Below are positions 14,092 through 19,091 of a DNA stretch of 19,091 nucleotides, one piece after another. Numbering within the stretch: the stretch's first letter is position 1; each line of letters begins with the position of its first letter. Source of the DNA: Bdellovibrionales bacterium (lineage in GTDB: Bacteria; Bdellovibrionota; UBA1018; CAIPTA01). Under the pieces are notes generated by a model. That model saw only the letters and a list, made by a program, of their open reading frames with translations. It was not told the origin of the DNA and ran no database searches. Location: positions 1-19,091 of the forward strand of contig JAKFYM010000073.1 in assembly GCA_021730855.1 (NCBI GenBank), read 5' to 3'. The position numbers were made by a program, and so were the translations under genes.

Positions 14092-14457
14092 CTAGTCCAC
14101 GCAATGTAAGTGCTGCACAAAGGCTCCGGCTCCGCGCCATGGTTTTTCCGGAGTGCTAAGGCTCACGAACAGAGCCTGCCCTTCGGCTAGCTCGAACTGC
14201 GCGGCGTAGGAAAATCCCAACATCTGGCAGGCGGCATCGGCTTGGACGCGCGCCTCCTCTTGGCTGCGGGCCGCTAACTCGGGAAAGACCAACTGGCGCT
14301 TTGTTTCTTCCACCCAGGTGCTCATGAGCACCACGTATTGGCAGCGGAAAGAACCATCACTATCGATCGAGCGTTGCCAGCAGGAAATTTCTAGATTTTC
14401 CAAATGGCCGTTTTCAGCTGGAGCCAAAAATGGGAAAAAAAGCCATAACCAAATCAT
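14092..14457 (-). CDS. Small secreted protein with four Cys, unknown function
   Basis: 121 residues. ATG 14457 is well supported by GGAGG five bases upstream. Residues 1-14 (MIWLWLFFPFLAPA) look like a short signal peptide without the usual Lys/Arg, with cleavage before Glu15. The mature protein has Cys at 26, 39, 77 and 119, an even number fitting two disulfides. No known domain recognised. It is a single gene read towards the cytochrome b gene, and its upstream side faces the decayed kinase remnant. Confidence 0.7.
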   Translation of the reverse strand: MIWLWLFFPFLAPAENGHLENLEISCWQRSIDSDGSFRCQYVVLMSTWVEETKRQLVFPELAARSQEEARVQADAACQMLGFSYAAQFELAEGQALFVSLSTPEKPWRGAGAFVQHLHCVD

Positions 14458-14520
14458 CTAGACCTCCATCTCCATCCTTTCATCCTACATGGATTTTCTA
14501 GGGACGCAGCCCATTCCTTG

Positions 14521-14634
14521 GCGTATAAGGCCGTTTCGGGAGCCAAGGTGTCTGGCCTAGGCCTCGGGCTCTACATCACGCGCCAGATTGTGGAAGCTCA
14601 TGGAGGCCGCATTCAATTGCATTCTCGCATTTGA
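14521..14634 (+). pseudogene. C-terminal remnant of a sensor histidine kinase (HATPase G2 box)
   Basis: Reading from 14521, the frame gives KAVSGAKVSGLGLGLYITRQ and then IVEAHGG, RIQLHSRI and TGA at 14632-14634. This is the G2 box and following helix of a histidine-kinase ATPase domain (SGLGLGLYI, then IVxAHGG). The N, G1 and F boxes, the dimerisation His and any start codon with ribosome-binding site are missing; upstream the frame dissolves (…GFSRDAAHSLAY) and meets the 5' flank of the secreted-protein gene. It lies 30 bases before the receiver gene, where a partner kinase would be expected. I read it as the stump of a deleted kinase gene. Confidence 0.75.
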
Positions 14635-14664
14635 TTTGTTCTCTTAGAAGAAGAGGAGGAGAGA

Positions 14665-15048
14665 ATGAAAGCAGCGGAAAGAATTTTGATAGTGGAAGAC
14701 GATGAGGGCATCCGTCAGGCGCTTCAGGATGCTTTAGAGCTGGAAGGCTATTTGGTGGAAACTGCGGCAGATGGCCGGCAGGCATTGGAACAGCTGCAGA
14801 CCACCCCTTACCCGGCTTTGATTCTGCTCGATCTAATGCTTCCCTTCGTGACGGGCTGGCAGGTGATTGAAGAAGTGAAACGGGACAAGAACCATCCCGT
14901 TTCTAAGATTCCCATTGTGATCGCCTCGGCGGCTGGAGATGCCGCCCTAAAGGCGGCGTCTCAAGTAGAGGGATATTTAAAAAAGCCGATCCATCTAGAT
15001 GTCTTACTAAAGACGGTGGCGCGCTATTGTGGTCCAGCGCGCCCCTAG
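14665..15048 (+). CDS. Single-domain response regulator (receiver only)
   Basis: 127 residues, one CheY-like receiver domain. Phosphoacceptor Asp56 (LILLDLMLP), acidic pocket Glu11-Asp12-Asp13 (IVEDDEG), Ser89 in the switch position (IVIASAA) and Lys107 (YLKKP) are all present, so it should still accept phosphate. There is no output domain; it would act through protein contacts or as a phosphate sink. Ribosome-binding site AGGAGGAG lies four to eight bases before ATG 14665. Its likely cognate kinase survives only as a stump immediately upstream, so it is now an orphan that may be phosphorylated by another kinase. It converges on htpX. Confidence 0.92.
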   Translation: MKAAERILIVEDDEGIRQALQDALELEGYLVETAADGRQALEQLQTTPYPALILLDLMLPFVTGWQVIEEVKRDKNHPVSKIPIVIASAAGDAALKAASQVEGYLKKPIHLDVLLKTVARYCGPARP

Positions 15049-15070
15049 CAAGGATGCGGGTCCTTGCTAG
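15045..15070. terminator. Perfect 10-bp stem-loop between convergent genes
   Basis: CTAGCAAGGA (15045-15054) and TCCTTGCTAG (15061-15070) form a perfect stem around TGCGGG. The stem contains the regulator's TAG stop. There is no T-tract on either strand, so intrinsic termination is doubtful; it may instead protect the 3' end of the messages. Confidence 0.4.
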
Positions 15071-15102
15071 TTGAGGTTTCCGGCGGCGGCCAGCGCATTG
15101 GA

Positions 15103-16008
15103 TTAGATCGAAGCCTTTAGCCGCTCAATTCTTTCCTCTAAGGGAGGATGCGTAGAAAAGAGATGCATCCAGCCACTCGGGCGGCTAGAGATTTTCAAGG
15201 CCTGAATTGCCGGTTGGGCTGTGGGATCCACGCGTTCGAAGGTGCGGCGTAAGCCCTCCAAGGCTTGGATCATGTTTTGGCGGCCAGCAAGGCGAGCTCC
15301 GCCGATATCGGCCCGGTATTCGCGCAGGCGCGAGAACCAAGCTACCACCATCGAACCCAGGATCATGAAGACGATCTCGAGCACAATTTGGACCACGAAA
15401 TAAGACATCGGGGTTCCGCTTTCTTCGCTGTCCCGATCACGGCCTGTCATGGTGAGGGCAAAGGCAATCGCGCGGGCCAGGAACATCACGAAGGCGTTCA
15501 CCACGCCCTGGATGAGAGTCATGGTCACCATGTCGCCATTGGCGATGTGAGCCACTTCATGCCCTAGCACGCCCCGTATTTCTGCCTGGCTCATGCGTTG
15601 CAATAGGCCGGAGGAGACGGCCACTAGCGAACGAGCCTTGGTGGGGCCGGTGGCAAAAGCGTTTACTTCGGGGGAATCATAGATCCCCACTTCGGGCATG
15701 GTAGGCAGCCGCGCTCCGCGGGCGAGCTCATGCACGGTTTGCAGCAAATCGCGCAGAACCGGATCGTGGGTGTCGACCGGAATGACTTTCACTCCCATCA
15801 TCCATTTGGCCATCACACGCGAAAGGGCCAGCGAGATAAAAGCTCCGCCCATACCCCAAACCAAACAGAAGGCGATGAGGGAAGAATAATCAATGCCCTG
15901 ACTGGTGAGGTAGGGCTTCACGCCGAGCAAATTCAAAATCAGGGAGATTGTGGTAATTACAAGGATGTTAACGAGTAAAAATAAACCAATTCTTTTTATC
16001 AAAGCCAT
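15103..16008 (-). CDS. htpX: HtpX membrane zinc metalloprotease
   Basis: 301 residues, the usual family length. Two N-terminal membrane segments (about 7-29 and 42-66) are followed by the M48 protease domain: GHEVAHIANGD (149-159) gives Zn ligands His150 and His154 and catalytic Glu151, and Glu230 in RLREYRAD is the third ligand. Two more membrane segments (~166-188 and 203-225) lie between. HtpX cuts misfolded or damaged inner-membrane proteins together with FtsH and is often induced by envelope stress. Ribosome-binding site GGAGG is five bases before ATG 16008. It is transcribed divergently from the LysR-type gene across 125 bases holding a LysR-type palindrome, which could control both. 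Confidence 0.96.
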   Translation of the reverse strand: MALIKRIGLFLLVNILVITTISLILNLLGVKPYLTSQGIDYSSLIAFCLVWGMGGAFISLALSRVMAKWMMGVKVIPVDTHDPVLRDLLQTVHELARGARLPTMPEVGIYDSPEVNAFATGPTKARSLVAVSSGLLQRMSQAEIRGVLGHEVAHIANGDMVTMTLIQGVVNAFVMFLARAIAFALTMTGRDRDSEESGTPMSYFVVQIVLEIVFMILGSMVVAWFSRLREYRADIGGARLAGRQNMIQALEGLRRTFERVDPTAQPAIQALKISSRPSGWMHLFSTHPPLEERIERLKASI

Positions 16009-16076
16009 AGATACCTCCTAGGCAAGACCATCTTACCCTTGACCCTACCTTTAAAAAATACGATAAGTCCAATGTA

Positions 16077-16099
16077 ATACTTTGCATAAACAAAAGTAT
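16077..16099. promoter_or_regulatory. LysR-type T-N11-A palindrome, candidate operator for the divergent pair
   Basis: ATACTTT (16077-16083) and AAAGTAT (16093-16099) form a perfect 7-base inverted repeat with a 9-base spacer; T16082 and A16094 give the T-N11-A core bound by LysR regulators. It lies 35 bases before the regulator start and 69 bases before the htpX start, the classic place for autoregulation with control of the divergent gene. Confidence 0.5.
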
Positions 16100-16133
16100 C
16101 AGTCTCGGTCGGCAGCGCTTGCGGGAGAAGATT

Positions 16134-17009
16134 ATGGCTTGGCTCAACTATCACCATCTCTATTATTTCCGTGCCATCGCTACCGAAGGCGGCATCGCGA
16201 AGGCCGCCGAGAAGCTCCGCCTTGGTCAGCCCACTCTTAGCACCCAGCTCAAGCAATTGGAAGACATGGTCGGACGCCCGCTTTTTGAGCGGCGCAATCG
16301 GAAAATGGTGCTCACCGAAGCGGGGCGTGCGGCCCTGGATTATGCCAATGAGATTTTTCGCCTCGGAGACGAAATGATGGAGGTCTTGCACGACAAGACG
16401 CCAGCTAACCAGACGCACCTGCAGATTGGCGCCTTAGACAGCGTGCCCAAGAGCGTGATTCTTTCGCTTGTGCTGGAAGCCTATCGCCTCGGTCCTTGCA
16501 CTGTTTCGATCTTGGAAGGCAAGGGCGATGAGCTTTTTCGCGAGCTCTATGCCCACCGCATCGATCTGATCCTTTCGAACTTTCCGCCCCCGGCCCTGGA
16601 GCAAAAGCAGGTGTTTTCTAAGTCTGTGGCGAAGCTTCCCGTGGCGGTATATGGCTCTGCGCGCTTTAAGGCTTTGCGCAAAGCCTTTCCTCAATCCTTA
16701 AGTGGCGAGCCTTTTGTGCTGCCCACGGCCCATAGCAAATTGCGGCACGACCTGAATCACTATTTCAAGCTCAAGGGCATTCACGTGACGCCCATGGCGG
16801 AGACCCAGGACACCAGTTTGCAGCGCTTGCTGGCCGAAAATGGCGTAGGCTTGGCGCCCCTCTCGGAAGTGAACGGCATCAAGGAAAATTTGGTTCGTTT
16901 AGGTCGCCTCGAAGGGGTGTACGAAGAAGTGTGGCTGGTCTCCGCGGAGCGAAAGCTAGAAAATCCCCTGGCGGCAAAATTGATGAATAGCTTTACCTTA
17001 CTTTCTTAA
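16134..17009 (+). CDS. nhaR: NhaR-type LysR-family transcriptional regulator
   Basis: 291 residues from ATG 16134, with GGGAG about six bases upstream; an in-frame TTG at 16119 is less likely. WLNYHHLYYFRAIATEGGIA at the N-terminus, the helix-turn-helix AAEKLRLGQPTLSTQLKQLE (about 24-43) and the TEAG and LGDEMM segments follow the E. coli NhaR pattern closely. The rest is the usual two-lobed effector domain. NhaR activates the Na+/H+ antiporter gene nhaA in response to sodium in E. coli, but no antiporter lies here; the neighbours are htpX (divergent) and a TerC transporter. Its targets may therefore be htpX and itself. The effector is unknown for this copy. Confidence 0.88.
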   Translation: MAWLNYHHLYYFRAIATEGGIAKAAEKLRLGQPTLSTQLKQLEDMVGRPLFERRNRKMVLTEAGRAALDYANEIFRLGDEMMEVLHDKTPANQTHLQIGALDSVPKSVILSLVLEAYRLGPCTVSILEGKGDELFRELYAHRIDLILSNFPPPALEQKQVFSKSVAKLPVAVYGSARFKALRKAFPQSLSGEPFVLPTAHSKLRHDLNHYFKLKGIHVTPMAETQDTSLQRLLAENGVGLAPLSEVNGIKENLVRLGRLEGVYEEVWLVSAERKLENPLAAKLMNSFTLLS

Positions 17010-17022
17010 AAGCAAAGGATAG

Positions 17023-17052
17023 GATCCCCTTTATCTAATTTCCCAAGGGATC
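17023..17052 (+). repeat. Imperfect stem-loop after the LysR-type gene
   Basis: GATCCCCTT (17023-17031) pairs with AAGGGATC (17045-17052) with one bulged C and a 13-base loop. It starts 14 bases after the stop. No T-tract follows, so it may be a weak terminator or the 5' leader structure of the transporter gene. Confidence 0.35.
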
Positions 17053-17060
17053 ACTATCAA

Positions 17061-17088
17061 GGTAGTTACAATAGGTAGTGGTAGTTAC
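17061..17088 (+). repeat. Direct repeats GGTAGTTAC upstream of the TerC-family gene
   Basis: GGTAGTTAC occurs at 17061-17069 and 17080-17088, 19 bases apart, with a partial GGTAGT at 17074-17079 between. They lie 37-64 bases before the transporter ATG and overlap a possible -10 (TACAAT, 17067-17072). They may be binding sites for a regulator. Confidence 0.4.
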
Positions 17089-17124
17089 TCTAGGCATCTA
17101 AGAGAGCCTTGTCACGGAGACAGA

Positions 17125-18063
17125 ATGTTTCAACAGTATTTGCCCTGGATTGGATTCCACGTTTTCATTTTGATCGCGCTCGTGATCGACCTGGGCATTT
17201 TCCACCGCGATGCCCACGAAGTGAAATTCAAGGAAGCCCTTCTCTGGAGCGGGATTTGGCTTAGCCTGGCCCTGTTTTTCAATGCCGGCATTTATTATTT
17301 CCGTGGCAGTGAAGCGGCTCTAGAGTTTCTCGCGGGCTATTTGGTGGAATGGTCGCTTAGCGTAGACAATCTGTTTGTCTTCCTCACCGTTTTCTCCGCT
17401 TTTTGCGTTCCGCATAAGCACCAGCATCGTGTGCTTTTCTGGGGAATTCTCGGCGCTCTGGTGATGCGCGCGGGATTCATCTTTCTAGGAATCACTGCTC
17501 TCCAGAAATTCCACTGGGTGATGTATGTGTTCGGCAGCTTCTTGCTTTTTACGGGTATCAAACTCGCTATTTCCGACAAAAATGAGGAAGACCCGCGCAA
17601 TCATTGGTTCGTGAAGCTCGCCAGGCGCTGGCTGCCTATTTCGAACTGTGACCACGAGGGGCGCTTCTTTGTGAAAGAAAACGGCCGCACCTTGGGCACC
17701 TCCCTGCTGCTGGTGCTATTGGTCATTGAGATGACCGACTTGATTTTTGCCGCCGATTCCATCCCCGCCATCCTGGCCATCACCGAAGATCCTTTTATTG
17801 TGTACACCTCTAACGTCTTTGCGATTTTGGGGCTGCGCTCGCTCTATTTTGCTCTAGCGGGAGTGATGTCGATTTTCCGCTACCTGCGATTTGGGTTGGC
17901 CGGAATCTTAGTTTTTGTCGGCGCCAAATTGTGCCTCTCCGACGTGTATAAGGTGCCCGTAGGGACCTCCCTCGCCGTGATCGCCAGCTTGCTGGCGCTC
18001 TCGATCTTGGCCTCGCTCGTGCTGGCGGATTCCAGCAAAGACCAAGACAAGAAGAATCCGTGA
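17125..18063 (+). CDS. TerC/Alx-family membrane transporter, probable Mn2+ exporter
   Basis: 312 residues and about eight to nine membrane segments. Family signatures are EWSLSVDNLFVF (75-86, Glu75, Asp81, Asn82) and VIEMTDLIFAADSIPA (200-215, Glu202, Asp205, Asp211), whose acidic residues are placed in the membrane and thought to bind metal. The loop SDKNEEDPRNHW and the conserved NCDHEGRFFV are as in Alx-type members. In E. coli and B. subtilis such proteins export manganese or help load exported metalloenzymes; the tellurite link is historical. GGAG lies five bases before ATG 17125. Many relatives are controlled by the yybP-ykoY Mn riboswitch; I do not see its conserved sequence in 17010-17124. 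An acetyltransferase gene follows after 15 bases. Confidence 0.93.
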   Translation: MFQQYLPWIGFHVFILIALVIDLGIFHRDAHEVKFKEALLWSGIWLSLALFFNAGIYYFRGSEAALEFLAGYLVEWSLSVDNLFVFLTVFSAFCVPHKHQHRVLFWGILGALVMRAGFIFLGITALQKFHWVMYVFGSFLLFTGIKLAISDKNEEDPRNHWFVKLARRWLPISNCDHEGRFFVKENGRTLGTSLLLVLLVIEMTDLIFAADSIPAILAITEDPFIVYTSNVFAILGLRSLYFALAGVMSIFRYLRFGLAGILVFVGAKLCLSDVYKVPVGTSLAVIASLLALSILASLVLADSSKDQDKKNP

Positions 18064-18078
18064 CGTTAGACTCTGGGA

Positions 18079-18627
18079 ATGGTGGAGAGTCTTAGCTTTC
18101 GCGATTTATCAGATTCGTTGGCCGACGCCCGCGTTCTAACAAAATGGGCTAATGATCCCGAGATCCGCTATTTGTTCCGGGTCTTTCCTACGGAAGAAAG
18201 CCATGCGCATCTCTATACGCCCGAAGAGATACTTGCGGAGAAAACCCCATCTAACCATCGGGAGCGCCGGCTCGTGATCGAATGGGATGGCCAAATGGTC
18301 GGAGAGATGAGCTTTGGCTTTGCGCTTCCCCATATGATTCATCAAGCGCCGGATGTGGCGTGGTTTTCGATTGTGTTGGGAGAGCCGGAAGCTAGGGGCC
18401 GGGGCATTGGCCGCTTGGCCATGCTGCATCTGGAGCAAGAGGCACAGCGGGCCGGCGCGCGGAAAGTGGAAATTGGCGTTTTTGAGTTCAATGCTCGAGC
18501 GCTCGGCCTCTACCAGAGCTTGGGCTATAAGGAGATTGCTCGTCCTCCGGCCTTTACGTATTGGAATGGGCGGAAGTGGTCGGATGTGCGGATGCTGAAG
18601 GATTTTGGGGCGGTTGACCTGGCGTGA
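18079..18627 (+). CDS. GNAT-family N-acetyltransferase (RimJ/RimL-like)
   Basis: 182 residues. The central motif GEPEARGRGIGRLAMLHLEQ (101-120) contains R-G-R-G-I-G, the acetyl-CoA pyrophosphate loop, followed by strand VEIGVFEFN and the NARALGLYQSLGY helix (138-150), all in normal GNAT order. N-terminal WANDPEIRYLF is typical of the RimJ/RimL branch that acetylates protein N-termini or aminoglycosides; the substrate is not readable. Cytoplasmic. It starts 15 bases after the transporter stop, so it is probably on the same message. The ATG at 18079 has GGGA touching it, too close for a good ribosome-binding site; GTG 18082 is an alternative. It ends directly before an 18-base palindrome. Confidence 0.9.
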   Translation: MVESLSFRDLSDSLADARVLTKWANDPEIRYLFRVFPTEESHAHLYTPEEILAEKTPSNHRERRLVIEWDGQMVGEMSFGFALPHMIHQAPDVAWFSIVLGEPEARGRGIGRLAMLHLEQEAQRAGARKVEIGVFEFNARALGLYQSLGYKEIARPPAFTYWNGRKWSDVRMLKDFGAVDLA

Positions 18628-18645
18628 CTAAGGGCGCGCCCTTAG
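18628..18645. repeat. Perfect 18-bp palindrome after the acetyltransferase stop
   Basis: CTAAGGGCGCGCCCTTAG is self-complementary over 18 bases and begins on the base after the TGA. It can form a GC-rich hairpin with a tight loop; no T-tract follows. It is either a 3'-end stabiliser or part of a weak terminator for the transporter-acetyltransferase message. Confidence 0.5.
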
Positions 18646-18657
18646 AGGAGTTCTTTC

Positions 18658-18786
18658 GGAGTGAGTGCGGAGCACGAGCGAGGGCGGGGACGCAGAGCAC
18701 GGGAGCGGAAAGCGGAGCGCTGAGCGGGGATCTGAGTGAGCGCAGAAGCGCGAGCGGGGCCAGCCCTGGCGCTGGGGAGAGGGTGG
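18658..18786 (+). repeat. Purine-rich tract with repeated GAGCG words
   Basis: About 130 bases composed almost only of G, A and C in words such as GAGCG (six times between 18658 and 18760), GAGTG and GAGCAC. T is rare on this strand. Frames through it give only Arg/Ser/Gly/Ala low-complexity peptides. It belongs to a 464-base stretch (18628-19091) in which I see no gene; the last ~190 bases are AT-rich with small inverted repeats (TGCGC-atgag-GCGCA at 19007-19021 and TACTC-tatat-GAGTA at 19028-19042). Confidence 0.5.
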
Positions 18787-19091
18787 CAGCAGGGATTTGC
18801 GCGTGACGCCTTGCTTCGTGGCGCGCACTGGGTGATGCGGAGGAAAATTCCGGGCGCTGTGGCGGGGATCGCTGCTCCGCCTCATGGTGCGCGCTAAGTG
18901 GAACAACAACTTTACTGCTTTCTGTAAATATTTATTATTTTTCTTTTTCTTCTGCTTGACAGTCTTTTTCGTGAAGAAGTTGGGTTTTCCTCCTGCTGTT
19001 TTTCTCTGCGCATGAGGCGCACGCATTTACTCTATATGAGTAGCAAATCGCAGAAATCTTTTTTCTCTTCGAAATTTCTTCTTACTGCTCC

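Noticed and set aside
17010..17124. yybP-ykoY manganese riboswitch before the TerC gene
   Set aside because: Expected from the family but its conserved core was not visible by eye; only repeats and a weak stem-loop are present.
18956..18984. Perfect TTGACA -35 box near the right end
   Set aside because: No acceptable -10 hexamer at 16-18 bases downstream, and no gene start follows within the window.
18628..19026. 132-codon minus-strand frame with Arg/Pro/Ser-rich product
   Set aside because: No ribosome-binding site, low-complexity composition explained by the GAGCG tract and the AT-rich end, and no domain. Same for the 60-codon plus-strand frame at 18624-18806.

Overview
This is a chromosomal window from a Gram-negative bacterium: it has a lipoprotein with an OmpA domain, secreted small proteins, HtpX and NhaR- and TerC-family genes. 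The frequent TTG and GTG starts, the Popeye/cNMP-binding protein and the PepSY plus cytochrome b pair would fit a Bdellovibrionota or other deltaproteobacterium-like lineage. That placement is inference and weak, because no rRNA or other phylogenetic marker is present. I found no insertion sequence, integrase, tRNA or CRISPR array.

Layout. (1) 1-369: the 3' end of a GNAT acetyltransferase, then an apparent 3' scrap of a VOC/PhnB-like gene, closed by a strong bidirectional terminator. (2) 384-5982, minus strand: a tightly packed cell-envelope operon read from right to left. It encodes a small secreted 'YIDPG' protein, a NoeA-like methyltransferase with a kinase-like N-terminal half, a membrane-anchored sulfatase/phosphotransferase-like protein and a GT-C glycosyltransferase, followed by a small Lys-rich membrane protein. 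(3) 6114-6834: a pentapeptide-repeat protein with palindromes and a mini-ORF in its leader, closed by a textbook bidirectional terminator. (4) 6852-11071, minus strand: an OmpA-domain lipoprotein; an overlapping three-gene unit (Popeye/cyclic-nucleotide-binding membrane protein, Cys-rich secreted protein, membrane protein with a repeated EIP motif); and a CpdA-like metallophosphoesterase. (5) 11081-14085, plus strand: a probable five-gene run of lipid kinase, GST/Fax-like protein, GDT1-type Mn/Ca transporter, PepSY protein and cytochrome b561-like protein. (6) 14092-15070: a small secreted protein, a decayed histidine-kinase tail and an orphan receiver-domain regulator. (7) 15103-18627: htpX diverging from an NhaR-type LysR regulator across a spacer with a T-N11-A palindrome, then a TerC/Alx transporter and a GNAT acetyltransferase. 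(8) 18628-19091: no credible gene; a palindrome, a purine-rich GAGCG-repeated tract and an AT-rich end.

The two best candidates for an undescribed system are the four-gene envelope operon at 840-5982, where translational coupling suggests the four proteins act together on a cell-surface glycan or lipid, and the Popeye-type unit at 8393-10204, which lies next to a phosphoesterase of the class that contains cyclic-nucleotide phosphodiesterases. Functions of both systems are inferred from families and context only.
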